Shown: positions 39,697 to 48,520, counted from the first letter of the stretch. The stretch: 64,000 nucleotides of DNA from Bradyrhizobium sp. CCBAU 53338 (GCF_015291665.1 NZ_CP030048.1:6510001-6574000), one strand, 5' to 3'. The notes: generated by a model from the letters alone, not told the origin. A program made the numbers and translations.

Positions 39697-41304
39697 ATGA
39701 AACTTATCGCCTGCATCGCGGGAGGAGTCAGTCTCCTGATCGCGTCCCACGCATTGGCCGCGGACACCGGTCAGTTACCCTGCAAGACCACGCAGGAATG
39801 CAACGAAAACGCCGCCAAGATCGGCGCCAACGCGCCCAGCGGCACGCAGCTCTCGACCAGCAAATCGGACGCGGCAGAGGACCAGTTCTACTGGCTCAAC
39901 AAGATCAACAAGGCCTCCACCGTGATGCTGGTGGAGGAAGGCATCTTCCCGAAGCGCACCGGCCAGCTGATCGCCGGGGGCGTGGATTACGCGATCCGCC
40001 AGGCGCGTGAGCCCGATGGCAAGCGTCCGAGCGACGTCCTCCAGATCGAGAAGATCATGACCGACAAGGTCGGCGAGGAGGCCTCCGTCATCCATGCCGG
40101 GCGCAGCCGTCAGGACATGTACGCGACCTTTCGCGCCGCCAAACTACGGAACCAGACGCTGGATTTTGCCGATGCGTTGCTCGGCCTGCGTGCCAAGCTG
40201 CTCGCCAAGGCGGCCGACAATCTCGATGCCCTGATGCCCGGCTACACCAACGGCGTGCAGGCTGTGCCGATCACCTATGGTCATTACCTGCTGGCCTATG
40301 AGGAATCGTTCGAGCGCGACCAGCAGCGCATCAGCGAGGCCTATCGCCGGCTCAACCTCAGCCCGATGGGCGTGGGCGTCATGTCCGACTCGATCTGGCC
40401 GCTGAACCGCACGCGCCTCGCCCAGCTGCTCGGCTTTGACGGCATCGTCGAGAATTCGATGGACGCCAACCAGGTGATCCCATTCGACAACCAGCTCGAG
40501 GCCACCGCGATCGCCAATTCGGCCGCCATCCGCATCGGCGTGATGATGCAGGACCTGCATACGCAATACGCCGAAGTGCGACCGTGGCTATTGCTGCAGG
40601 AGGGCTCGACCTATACCAGCAGCTCGATGCCACAGAAGCGCAATCCGGGTCTGATCATGCAGGCCAGGATCGCCGCTTCCGATGTGGTGGGGCTGTCGGG
40701 GGCGGTCTCGATCCGCGCCCACAACGTCATGTCGGGAATGGTCGATTCCAAGGCCCAGTCCGAGGACATCGGCCTGTTCCCGCGGGCCATCAAGATGGTC
40801 ACCGCGACCGACCGGGTGTTCGATGCGATCGTGGTCAACAAGGCCCGCGCCAAGGAAGAGCTGGAGAGCGACTGGACCTCGACAATGAACCTCGCCGAGC
40901 TGCTGTTGCAGGCGCACCAGATCCCGTTCCGCGTCGGGCATGGCTTTGCATCGCAGATGGTCAGCTATGCGCGGCCGCTGGATCTCACCCCCAAGACCAT
41001 ACCCTTCGGCGAAGTGACTGACCTCTTCGCCAAGACGCTCGCCAAATTCAACATGCCGGCGAGGGCCTTCCCGATGAGCGAGGCCGAATTCAGGGAGGTG
41101 ATGTCACCGGAATGGATCGTGGCGCACACCAAGGGTGTCGGCGGTCCGCAGCCAGAGGAGACGGCACGCATGCTCAAGGTGGCCCAGCAGCGCCTCGATG
41201 CCGACAAGCTCTGGCTTGCCTCCCAGCGCGACAAGCTGGCGAAGGCCGATACCGCGCTCGATCAGGCGTTTGCGGCGCTCTTGCCGAACGGCGCGGCGCA
41301 TTAG
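39697..41304 (+). CDS. Exported fumarase/aspartase/argininosuccinate-lyase superfamily protein
   Basis: 535 residues. The N-terminus is a clear Sec signal peptide (KLIACIAGGVSLLIASHALA). The mature part is a helical lyase: HAGRSRQDMYATFRAA near residues 132-147 resembles argininosuccinate lyase, and SSSMPQKRNPG (about 308-318) is the fumarate-lyase family signature with the catalytic Ser loop. Family members eliminate an amine from a fumaryl adduct. Ordinary argininosuccinate lyases are cytoplasmic, so a periplasmic version is unusual; the substrate is unknown. Translation may be gated by the leader hairpin. Confidence 0.85.
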   Translation: MKLIACIAGGVSLLIASHALAADTGQLPCKTTQECNENAAKIGANAPSGTQLSTSKSDAAEDQFYWLNKINKASTVMLVEEGIFPKRTGQLIAGGVDYAIRQAREPDGKRPSDVLQIEKIMTDKVGEEASVIHAGRSRQDMYATFRAAKLRNQTLDFADALLGLRAKLLAKAADNLDALMPGYTNGVQAVPITYGHYLLAYEESFERDQQRISEAYRRLNLSPMGVGVMSDSIWPLNRTRLAQLLGFDGIVENSMDANQVIPFDNQLEATAIANSAAIRIGVMMQDLHTQYAEVRPWLLLQEGSTYTSSSMPQKRNPGLIMQARIAASDVVGLSGAVSIRAHNVMSGMVDSKAQSEDIGLFPRAIKMVTATDRVFDAIVVNKARAKEELESDWTSTMNLAELLLQAHQIPFRVGHGFASQMVSYARPLDLTPKTIPFGEVTDLFAKTLAKFNMPARAFPMSEAEFREVMSPEWIVAHTKGVGGPQPEETARMLKVAQQRLDADKLWLASQRDKLAKADTALDQAFAALLPNGAAH

Positions 41305-41351
41305 TCTAGCGGAGGACCGGGGCGCGTCATGCCGCGCCCCGCCCACTCACG

Positions 41352-42092
41352 TCACTTTGCCATGTAATCGAACGCCACGCTGCCGAGCCCGAGCGTCAGG
41401 TCCGCTTTGAAGTGCAGCGCCGAGACCACCTCGCGCACCGGCAGCCGGGCAACATCGCAGAGCGCGTGAGGAAACAGGCCGAGCGCGGCCGGGCCTGTCC
41501 AGGCTTCCTTCAGCGTGATGTCCTCCAGATGGAAGCGCACCAGCTCGCAAATTCGCGGTGAGCCGTCGACATGCGGGATGATCTTGAGGATGAAGTTCGG
41601 CGCCGTCATCGACTGCAGCACCACGTCATGGTCGATCTTGCGGTGCTTGTAGCCCATGGTCGCGGAGGCACAGAGCACCGAACCATAATGCAGCGAGCCG
41701 ACCAGCACGTCGCTCTCGACCTCGATCTTCGGCCGCGCCAGCTTCTTCGGAAAGCCCCACAGCTCGCGGCCGCCGGCGATCGGACCTTCGTCGTCGAGAT
41801 ACATCGCGTGGGTGTAGGCGCCCTGTTCGCCCTTGAAGCGGACCGGGATCACCTGTCCGGTCTCTGTGTAGTCGCCGAAGCCGGTCGAGTCGGGCATGCG
41901 GATGAATTCGTATTTCACCACCGGCTCGGCCACCTCGAGCGGCTCGGGCACGATGGCGGCAAGGGCTTCGGGATCGGTCCTGTAGGTGATGATGAAATAT
42001 TCGCGGTCGAAGAAGTGGTATGGCCCCGGTGGGAATGATGGGTTGGTGAGCGGCATCGAATATGCGGTACGGCGAACGTCTTCGATCTTCAT
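41352..42092 (-). CDS. adc: Acetoacetate decarboxylase
   Basis: 246 residues, the family's usual size. The Schiff-base Lys lies in [11 protein letters not shown] (about residues 132-142), and RELWGFPKK plus [13 protein letters not shown] (about 61-73) match the ADC fold. It converts acetoacetate to acetone and carbon dioxide, probably draining ketone or polyhydroxybutyrate-derived carbon. Cytoplasmic. No adjacent acetoacetyl-CoA transferase gene. Other ADC-family enzymes accept different beta-keto acids, so the exact substrate is family-based. Confidence 0.88.
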   Translation of the reverse strand: MKIEDVRRTAYSMPLTNPSFPPGPYHFFDREYFIITYRTDPEALAAIVPEPLEVAEPVVKYEFIRMPDSTGFGDYTETGQVIPVRFKGEQGAYTHAMYLDDEGPIAGGRELWGFPKKLARPKIEVESDVLVGSLHYGSVLCASATMGYKHRKIDHDVVLQSMTAPNFILKIIPHVDGSPRICELVRFHLEDITLKEAWTGPAALGLFPHALCDVARLPVREVVSALHFKADLTLGLGSVAFDYMAK

Positions 42093-42207
42093 GGGAGCCC
42101 CATCTGTCGTTGGTTCGACGGATTATGGAGCGAGCCGTGCGCCGAGGCGAGATCGTTAAATCGGCATCAGTTGTCACATACGTGTCAGAATACGCCTGCC
42201 GTCACGG

Positions 42208-42555
42208 CTACTTGACCTTGATCGGCGGCGCGATCTTCTCGGCCGGGGCCGGCGGCAGCGCCGGCTTGGTAGCCCCCGCCGCGCCTTGCGTCTGCGGATC
42301 GGGGCGCGCGGGCTCGGGAGCCGGCGTGGTCGGACGCTCACCGCCGGGTTTTGCCTCGGCGGGCGTCTTGTCCTGATCGTTGGATGGCGTGCCCTGCAGC
42401 GGCTGCGTTGCCTGTGCCAACTCCGTCCTGCTCTCGGCACGGATCTGGGCCAGCGACATCGCGGACACCAGGACGCCGGCTGCAAACAGCGAGCAGGCGA
42501 TGGTGAGGTCGAGCTTCAGGTTTCGCTTGTCGTTTGGGCCGGGCATGTCGATCAC
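42208..42555 (-). CDS. Small single-pass membrane protein with proline-rich tail
   Basis: 115 residues from GTG 42555; ATG 42546 is an equally possible start. One membrane helix (LTIACSLFAAGVLVSAMSLA, about residues 16-35) follows a charged N-terminus. The rest is a Pro/Ala/Gln/Lys-rich disordered periplasmic tail. No known family is recognised. It is on the same strand as mgtC but separated by a GC-rich hairpin at 42593-42623. Confidence 0.65.
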   Translation of the reverse strand: MIDMPGPNDKRNLKLDLTIACSLFAAGVLVSAMSLAQIRAESRTELAQATQPLQGTPSNDQDKTPAEAKPGGERPTTPAPEPARPDPQTQGAAGATKPALPPAPAEKIAPPIKVK

Positions 42556-42647
42556 CGCCTTTATCCAGGGAGATCAACGAATTTCCACGACTGCGGTTCC
42601 GTCCCTCGAAAGGCGGGAACCGCGCGCTCACGCGCCAAGGGCCACGA

Positions 42648-43367
42648 CTATTCCGTCGTGCTGACTTCCCAGGTGGCGTGGCGTACGCCGGGCAAATGCT
42701 GGAGATCAGTCGCGACCGCATTCAGCTCGTTCGGATCGACCGCGGTCGCCACCAGCTTGGCGACGATTTCCAGGAGGTCGTCGTCTCCGATCTCGACCAC
42801 GTCGACATCGGCCACGGGGTATTTGGCGGCTTCGAGCTTGTCGACGAGACGGTCGCGCATGTCGGGCAAGGCGTCGGTCGTGACCGCCAGTTTGAAGTAG
42901 TAGGTCGCCTCGAGCGCCTTCTCGTTCAGCGGAATGCGGTTGATGGCATTGACAAGCGGGCGCAGCATGGTGTTGCCGGCGATGACGAACACGGTCAGCG
43001 CCGCCGCCTGCGCGACCATGTCGGCGCCGGCGCAGGAGCCGACCGCGGCCGAGGCCCACAGCGTCGCCGCGGTGTTGAGGCCCCGTACGTCCATGCCCTG
43101 CTTCATGATGACGCCGGCGCCGAGGAAGCCGATGCCCGAGACGACATAGGCGATCACCCGCACGGCACCGTCCGCACCGGCCAGATGCATGGCGAGATCG
43201 ACGAAGGCCGCCGCGCCAACCGCGACCAGCACGTTGGTGCGCAGGCCCGCGGTGCGTTGGCGATATTGCCGCTCGGCTCCGATCAGCGTGCCCAGCACAA
43301 AGGCCGCGAACAGGCTCACCAGCGTGTCGGCGAAATCAGCAAGCTGGAAGGTCGTCAGGAACCGCAT
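42648..43367 (-). CDS. MgtC/SapB-family membrane protein
   Basis: 239 residues. Four or five N-terminal membrane helices with LGTLIGAERQYRQRTAGLRTNVLVA and GIGFLGAGVIMKQG, the hallmark MgtC sequences. The C-terminal soluble part (about 150-239) is an ACT-like domain (YYFKLAVTTDALPDMRDRLV). MgtC proteins modulate ATP synthase or phosphate and magnesium homeostasis and help survival under low magnesium or inside hosts. Single gene. Confidence 0.9.
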   Translation of the reverse strand: MRFLTTFQLADFADTLVSLFAAFVLGTLIGAERQYRQRTAGLRTNVLVAVGAAAFVDLAMHLAGADGAVRVIAYVVSGIGFLGAGVIMKQGMDVRGLNTAATLWASAAVGSCAGADMVAQAAALTVFVIAGNTMLRPLVNAINRIPLNEKALEATYYFKLAVTTDALPDMRDRLVDKLEAAKYPVADVDVVEIGDDDLLEIVAKLVATAVDPNELNAVATDLQHLPGVRHATWEVSTTE

Positions 43368-43397
43368 GATTCCCTATACGGCCGGAACGATGACAGA

Positions 43398-44417
43398 TCA
43401 AAGCTCCAGCAGACCGCCGTCCCCATTTTCGTCGGCGAAGGCGAGCAGCGTGCCCTTGGCATTCCAGGCGATCGCGGCGACCGGCGGGGTGCCGTTGCGG
43501 CGGACCAGGATCTCGGCGCCGTCCTCCAGACGCACCATCAGCACGGTGCCATCGCTGTAGCCGCAGGCCAGAATGTCGTTCTTCGGATGGCAGGCCACCA
43601 CGGCCACACGGGCCTGAAGCGGCGCGAGCATCGCGGGCTCCTTGCCCATCGGGCCGTCCTTGCTGGCAAACGGCCAGATGATGACAGTGTCGGCGCCCGA
43701 GGTCGCCAGTCCCTTGCCGCCCGCGCTCCAGGACATCGAGCGGACGCGGCCGGGATAGCCGGTCATGCGCATGTGCCTGTTGTCCGCGAGCCTCCAACCG
43801 TGCAGCGCGGGCTCGTGCATCGCGGTGACCAGAAATTTGTTGTCCGGGCTGAAGGTGACGGCGTGATGCGAGCCGGCCCAGGGCAGGAATTCCGCCGATC
43901 CCTCCATGTTGGGAAACCACAGCGTGGCGCCGTTGTAGTGCGCGATCGCGAGTCGCAGGCCTTTCGGCGCGAACGCGAGACCGCCGACGGTCGAGGGCAC
44001 GTCGAGGGACTTTTCCTCGGCCTTGCCGCTCTTGACGGTCGCCGTCTTGCCGGCGGACCACGCGAAGGCGCCATCCGGATGCAACGCGACGGCATCGATC
44101 CAGCGCCGCTTCGGATCGGTCGCGAGCAGCGTCGCCTCGCCCTTGGCATCGAGCGAGACGACCTTGCCGTCGTCGCCGCCCATGACGAGGCGCTTGCCGT
44201 CGGAAGCCGTCGACAGAATGCCGCCGCCGTGAACGGCAACGGTGCTGACCTCACCCTTCGCGTCGACGAACGCGACATTCTCCTCGCCGCCGACGAAGGC
44301 GGCGCGGGGCCCGAGGAAATGCACCGACGTGACGGCCATGCCGAGCGTCACGGGCTTGACGCGATCGGTGACGGAGACGATCGAGGCGGAATCGGGGGCC
44401 GGCGAAAACTCTTTCAT
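43398..44417 (-). CDS. WD40-repeat protein, last gene of the zinc operon
   Basis: 339 residues from ATG 44417, which overlaps the COG0523 GTPase stop (TGATG). WD40-like repeats recur about every 40 residues (e.g. AVTFSPDNKFLVTAMHE, VRSMSWSAGGKGLATSGAD, VAVVACHPKNDILACGYSD, VAAIAWNAKGTLLAFADE), predicting one seven-bladed propeller. No signal peptide or metal motif. Translational coupling to a metallochaperone GTPase suggests a scaffold or chaperone role in zinc allocation; no direct evidence. Confidence 0.86.
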   Translation of the reverse strand: MKEFSPAPDSASIVSVTDRVKPVTLGMAVTSVHFLGPRAAFVGGEENVAFVDAKGEVSTVAVHGGGILSTASDGKRLVMGGDDGKVVSLDAKGEATLLATDPKRRWIDAVALHPDGAFAWSAGKTATVKSGKAEEKSLDVPSTVGGLAFAPKGLRLAIAHYNGATLWFPNMEGSAEFLPWAGSHHAVTFSPDNKFLVTAMHEPALHGWRLADNRHMRMTGYPGRVRSMSWSAGGKGLATSGADTVIIWPFASKDGPMGKEPAMLAPLQARVAVVACHPKNDILACGYSDGTVLMVRLEDGAEILVRRNGTPPVAAIAWNAKGTLLAFADENGDGGLLEL

Positions 44418-45460
44418 CACGAGACGATGCAGCTCTCGAAGCCTTCGCGAATGGCCTTCTCCGGCAATTCGCGGCCGATGAAGACGAGGCGGCTCTCGCG
44501 CGGCTCGCCCTCCTTCCACTTCCGCTGGTGGTTGCCCTCCAGCATCATGTGGACGCCCTGGAAGACGTAGCGGTCGTCGTCGTCGTGGAAGGCGAGGATG
44601 CCCTTGGAGCGCAGGATCTTGCCGCCCTCGACCTGCACCAGGTTCTGGAGCCAGGGCATGAACACATTCGGATCGAGCGGCTTGTCGGTCTTGAGCGACA
44701 GGGACTGCATGTCCTCGTCGTGATAGTGCTTCAGGCCGTGGCCATGATCATGGTGGTGATGGTCGTGGTCGTGATGGTGGTGATGATCATGATCGTGGTC
44801 ATCGGCCACGAGAAAGTCAGGCTCGATGTCGAGGATACGGTCGAGATCGAACGCACCGCGATCGAGCACGTCGGCCAGCGCCACCGAACAGCGCTCGGTG
44901 CGATGGAGTTTCGCATAGGGGTTGATGCCGCGGATGCGGGCCTCGACCTCGGCGAGTTCCGGCTTGGTGACGAGATCAGTCTTGTTCAGCACGATGACGT
45001 CGGCAAACGCGATCTGGTTCTTGGCCTCGGGCGCATCCTTGAGACGATCGGACAGCCATTTGGCGTCGGCGACCGTGACGACCGCATCAAGCCGCGCGTT
45101 CTTCTGCACGTCCTCGTCGACGAAGAAGGTCTGGGCGACCGGCGCGGGATCGGCAAGACCCGTGGTCTCGACGATGACGGCGTCGAACTTGCCCTTGCGC
45201 TTCATCAACCCGTCCATGATGCGGACGAGGTCGCCGCGCACGGTGCAGCAGATGCAGCCGTTGTTCATCTCGAACACTTCCTCATCGGCGCCGATGATGA
45301 GGTCGTTGTCGATGCCGATCTCGCCGAATTCGTTGACGATGACGGCGTATTTCTTGCCGTGGTTCTCCGACAGGATGCGGTTCAAGAGCGTGGTCTTGCC
45401 GGCACCGAGATAGCCGGTCAGGACGGTCACGGGAATTTTGGAGGCGGTCGCTTCAGGCAT
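44417..45460 (-). CDS. COG0523 (CobW/ZigA-type) metallochaperone GTPase
   Basis: 347 residues. Walker A is GYLGAGKTTL (about residues 16-25), the metal-binding CxCC is in GCICC (about 69-73), and the G-protein NKTD motif is at about 158-161. A long His/Asp-rich insertion (about 218-245) separates the GTPase from the C-terminal CobW_C domain. Proteins of this type deliver zinc to client enzymes when zinc is scarce. Its position behind znuABC-type genes and a Zur-like box supports zinc rather than cobalt. Confidence 0.9.
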   Translation of the reverse strand: MPEATASKIPVTVLTGYLGAGKTTLLNRILSENHGKKYAVIVNEFGEIGIDNDLIIGADEEVFEMNNGCICCTVRGDLVRIMDGLMKRKGKFDAVIVETTGLADPAPVAQTFFVDEDVQKNARLDAVVTVADAKWLSDRLKDAPEAKNQIAFADVIVLNKTDLVTKPELAEVEARIRGINPYAKLHRTERCSVALADVLDRGAFDLDRILDIEPDFLVADDHDHDHHHHHDHDHHHHDHGHGLKHYHDEDMQSLSLKTDKPLDPNVFMPWLQNLVQVEGGKILRSKGILAFHDDDDRYVFQGVHMMLEGNHQRKWKEGEPRESRLVFIGRELPEKAIREGFESCIVS

Positions 45461-45517
45461 AACAACTCCGGATCGGGCTTTTCCGCGCGACGCGAGGCGG
45501 CGGGGTGGCCCCCTGCC

Positions 45518-46381
45518 CTAATGGTCAAGCGCGCTGGTCAGGGCCTTTATATTGTGCCTGACCATGTCAATGTAAGTGGGTGCAGGCCCCTTTTCGCCGG
45601 TCAAACCGTCCGAAATGAGGGTCCCGCCGACCTTTGCGCCGCTCTCGGCCGCGATCTGCCGGATCAGCCGGTCATCGCTGATATTTTCAAGAAATACCGC
45701 CGGGATTCTTTGGGCCTTGATCTGGCCGATGATGGCGGCGATGTCCCGCGCGCTCGGCTCGGTTTCGGTGGAGACACCCAGGGGGGCGATGAACTGAATG
45801 CCATATTCCGCAGCAAAATAGCCGAAGGCATCGTGGGTCGAGATCACCTTGCGCCGCTCGGGCGGGATCTTGGCGACGGCATCCCGGACCTCGCGGTCGA
45901 GGGCTTCGAGCCTTTCCTGATAGGTCTTGGCCTGGGTGCGAAAGAAGTCCGCATCATCCGGGTCGGTAGCGGCCAGCGCGTTGGCGACGTCGGTCACGTA
46001 GATCTTGGCGTTGGGGATGGATTGCCAGGCATGCGGATCGGCGGCCGAGCCGAGTTTCAGCGGCGCGATGCCGGCACTCGCGGTGACGACCTGCGCCTTG
46101 CTGCCGGAGGATTGCACGAGACGCGGCAGCCAGCCTTCGAGGCCGAGCCCGTTGACGACGACGAGTTTCGCCTCCGCGATGCGTTTCGCATCTGATGGCG
46201 CCGGAGTGTAGACATGGACGTCGCTGTCCGGGCCGACCAGGATCGTGACGTTGACCCGGTCGCCGCCAACATTCCGCACGAAATCGCCGAGGATCGAGAA
46301 GCTCGCGACCACATTGAGCCGCTCGGCGGCGTGCAGCGGCGAGGCGATCACCAAGAGCAAACAGAGGAGAATGCGCCGCAT
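45518..46381 (-). CDS. znuA: Zinc ABC transporter periplasmic binding protein (ZnuA/TroA family)
   Basis: 287 residues from ATG 46381 (GGAAG 7 bases upstream); GTG 46387 overlapping the permease stop is an alternative. Signal peptide RRILLCLLLVIASPLHA. Metal ligands appear as His in SDVHVY, His in DPHAW, His in STHDAFGYF and Asp in LISDGLTG, a three-His plus Asp set. Unlike enteric ZnuA it has no His-rich loop. It delivers zinc to the membrane permease. Confidence 0.87.
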   Translation of the reverse strand: MRRILLCLLLVIASPLHAAERLNVVASFSILGDFVRNVGGDRVNVTILVGPDSDVHVYTPAPSDAKRIAEAKLVVVNGLGLEGWLPRLVQSSGSKAQVVTASAGIAPLKLGSAADPHAWQSIPNAKIYVTDVANALAATDPDDADFFRTQAKTYQERLEALDREVRDAVAKIPPERRKVISTHDAFGYFAAEYGIQFIAPLGVSTETEPSARDIAAIIGQIKAQRIPAVFLENISDDRLIRQIAAESGAKVGGTLISDGLTGEKGPAPTYIDMVRHNIKALTSALDH

Positions 46382-46383
46382 CG

Positions 46384-47253
46384 TCACGCTTCCAGATGGC
46401 GGCCCGGAAACATCTGCCGGACGATACCGCCTACGCGGCCGAACAGGACCGAGACGATGTAGAATACCGTCGCCACCAGAATGATCGCAGGGCCCGAAGG
46501 CACGCGGGTCTGGAACGACAGCACGAGGCCGGCATAGCCGGAGAGAGCAGCAGCGACGACCGCGATGCAGATCATCATTGTGAGATCGCGCGACCAGAAC
46601 CGCGCAATGCCGGCCGGCAGGATCATCAGGCCCACGGCCAGCAAGGTACCAAGCGCCTGAAACCCGTTGACGAGGTTGATGACGACCAGTGCGAGGAAGG
46701 CGAGATGCGCGGGGCCGCCGGCACGGCTGACGGTGCGCAGGAACAGGGGATCGACGCTCTCGATCACCAGCGGCCGATAGATTACCGCAAGCACCAGCAG
46801 CGTCACCGTGGCGTTGAAGGCGACCACCAGCAGCGTCTGGTCGTCCATGGCGAGGATGTTGCCGAACAACACGTGCAGCAGGTCGATATTGGTGCCCTTG
46901 ATCGAGACGATGGTGACGCCGAGCGCCAGCGAGGCCAGATAGAATGTCGCGAGCGAGGCGTCCTCCTTCAGCCCGGTCGAGCGCGCGACCACGCCGGCGA
47001 GGATCGCCACCGCAAAGCCCGCAATCAATCCTCCGGCCGTCATCGCGAACAGATTGAGGCCGGAGAGCAGGAAGCCAACGGCCGCGCCGGGCAGGATCGC
47101 ATGCGCCATGGCATCGCCGACGAGGCTCATCCGGCGCAGCATCAGGAACACGCCGATCGGCGCACCCGCCAGCGAGAGCGCGATCACGGCGGCAAGCGCC
47201 CGCCGCATGAATTCGAACTCGGTGAACGGGCCGATCAGCGCGTCATGGATCAT
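46384..47253 (-). CDS. znuB: Zinc ABC transporter permease (ZnuB family)
   Basis: 289 residues with about eight membrane helices of the ABC-3 permease family. Typical segments are MSLVGDAMAHAILPGAAVGF and RAGGPAHLAFLALVVINLV followed by LGTLLAVGLMILPAGIARFW. It starts 6 bp after the ATPase stop and its stop abuts the binding-protein gene. Confidence 0.9.
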   Translation of the reverse strand: MIHDALIGPFTEFEFMRRALAAVIALSLAGAPIGVFLMLRRMSLVGDAMAHAILPGAAVGFLLSGLNLFAMTAGGLIAGFAVAILAGVVARSTGLKEDASLATFYLASLALGVTIVSIKGTNIDLLHVLFGNILAMDDQTLLVVAFNATVTLLVLAVIYRPLVIESVDPLFLRTVSRAGGPAHLAFLALVVINLVNGFQALGTLLAVGLMILPAGIARFWSRDLTMMICIAVVAAALSGYAGLVLSFQTRVPSGPAIILVATVFYIVSVLFGRVGGIVRQMFPGRHLEA

Positions 47254-47259
47254 CTGGGA

Positions 47260-48015
47260 TCACGCCGCTCGCGAGCTGACATCGTCGGCCGCGCAGGCCG
47301 CTGCGGTGTCGTCGAAGGCTTCGCACATCCGCATCGCGACCATCAGGTTTTCAGGCGTCAGCACCTCGGCCGTCGGTCCCCAGGCCACGGGGCCGCGCGC
47401 CAGTACCAAGGTCTCGCTGAAATGGGCACGTACCATCTCCATGTCGTGGAGCGCGGCGAGCACGGTGCGACCCTCGGCATGCCAGTGCTTCACCAGCGTA
47501 AGCAGATCGGCAATGGTCTTGCTGTCGATGGCGTTGAAGGGCTCGTCGAGCACGATCAGGCGCGCATCCTGGAGCAGCACGCGCGCGAACAGCACGCGTT
47601 GCATCTGCCCGCCGGAGAGCGTGCCGATCGGGCGGTTCTCGAACCCGTTGAGGCCGACGGAGGCGATCGCGCGAAGAATCTTCTCGCGGGCGACTTTGCC
47701 AATGCCGCCGAACAGGCCGGTCCCGCGCCACAGGCCGGTGCCGACGAAATCGAACACGGAGATCGGGAAGCTGCGGTCGATGTCCGCGCTCTGCGGCAGA
47801 TAGGCGATGTCGCGGGCATCCAGCCCGCCGAGATGGATGCTGCCGTCGAGCGGCTTGAGAATGCCGACGATGCCGCGCAGCAGCGTCGACTTGCCGGCGC
47901 CGTTCGGGCCGATCACCGCGACCAGCGCGCCGGATGCGACCTCGCCATCGAGATGGTGCACGGCCGGGTGACGGTCGTAGCCGAGCGTGACGTTGTGAAA
48001 GTGTAGCGCAGCCAT
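47260..48015 (-). CDS. znuC: Zinc ABC transporter ATP-binding protein (ZnuC family)
   Basis: 251 residues from ATG 48015, with GAGG upstream inside the preceding gene's end. Walker A GPNGAGKST (about residues 38-46), ABC signature LSGGQMQR, Walker B LIVLDEP and the H-loop region AALHDMEM are all present. It powers zinc import with the permease at 46384-47253. The start lies 3 bp after the stop of the His-rich peptide gene. Confidence 0.92.
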   Translation of the reverse strand: MAALHFHNVTLGYDRHPAVHHLDGEVASGALVAVIGPNGAGKSTLLRGIVGILKPLDGSIHLGGLDARDIAYLPQSADIDRSFPISVFDFVGTGLWRGTGLFGGIGKVAREKILRAIASVGLNGFENRPIGTLSGGQMQRVLFARVLLQDARLIVLDEPFNAIDSKTIADLLTLVKHWHAEGRTVLAALHDMEMVRAHFSETLVLARGPVAWGPTAEVLTPENLMVAMRMCEAFDDTAAACAADDVSSRAA

Positions 48016-48017
48016 GG

Positions 48018-48278
48018 TCACCTCATCGCCAGCCAAACGATGCCCCAGAGCACGGCGCAGACGGCAACGGCGGCCGAGAGGCGGCCGGCCATCGTCATGC
48101 GCAGGATCGACCAGGGCGCGTCCTGGGCCGGGTGCGGCGAAGCCACATCGTGGACATGGGCGTGGGTGTGGTCGTGCCCGTGCGAATGCCCGGGCTCGTG
48201 GGAATGGCCGTGAGAGTGGCCAGACGAATGACCATGAGCGTGGTCGTGAGGATGGGCGGGGGACGCGGCGGGAACCAT
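48018..48278 (-). CDS. Histidine-rich single-pass membrane peptide, first gene of the zinc operon
   Basis: 86 residues. Residues about 9-50 contain some 17 His, mostly as alternating GHSH, HAH and HDH, a strong metal-binding tract. A C-terminal membrane helix follows (LSAAVAVCAVLWGIVWLAM), placing the His tract on one face of the inner membrane. No clear Shine-Dalgarno precedes ATG 48278, which lies about 10 bp from the Zur-like box, so the message may be nearly leaderless. It probably buffers or hands over zinc to the transporter. Not a named family to my knowledge. Confidence 0.8.
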   Translation of the reverse strand: MVPAASPAHPHDHAHGHSSGHSHGHSHEPGHSHGHDHTHAHVHDVASPHPAQDAPWSILRMTMAGRLSAAVAVCAVLWGIVWLAMR

Positions 48279-48287
48279 GCCAAGAAC

Positions 48288-48300
48288 GTTATATTATAAC
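48288..48300. promoter_or_regulatory. Zur-like operator overlapping the -10 of the zinc operon
   Basis: GTTATATTATAAC is a perfect dyad (GTTATA-T-TATAAC) matching the GTTATAnTATAAC pattern of alphaproteobacterial Zur sites. On the minus strand it contains TATAAT, so Zur-Zn binding would block the promoter. It sits directly before the operon's first gene. Confidence 0.8.
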
Positions 48301-48412
48301 ATTACGCCTGTCCACGGGATGCTCAGGGCTTGCCGGTCGCCAGCGCGACGGCGGCCGCCGCGAACGGGAACGGGACGGCGCGAAGACGCCCCCCAGGTCA
48401 ATTCCGCACAGC

Positions 48413-48445
48413 AAAAAGGCGGCCGCGCGAGCGACCGCCTTTGTT
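48413..48445 (-). terminator. Terminator downstream of sodB
   Basis: Read on the minus strand, AAGGCGG (48441-48435) pairs with CCGCCTT (48422-48416), followed by TTT in the tail. The TTTGTTT on the other side makes it potentially bidirectional. Confidence 0.65.
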
Positions 48446-48449
48446 TCCC

Positions 48450-48520
48450 TCATTCCGGGGCAGCAAAGCCGAACTTTCGAGATCCCGGGTTCGATGCTTC
48501 GCATCGCCCCGGGATGACGG
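48450..48520. repeat. Intergenic palindromic repeat (TCATTCCGGGG type) near sodB
   Basis: TCATTCCGGGGC at one end is mirrored by GCCCCGGGATGAC at the other, with GATCCCGGGTTCGATGC inside. This diverged copy belongs to the same family as the elements flanking gltD. Confidence 0.7.

Noticed and set aside
44728..44800. Simple-sequence repeat (CAT/ATG-rich tract)
   Set aside because: It is the coding sequence for the His/Asp-rich insertion of the COG0523 GTPase; similar tracts at 31210-31320 and 48150-48260 encode His-rich loops.
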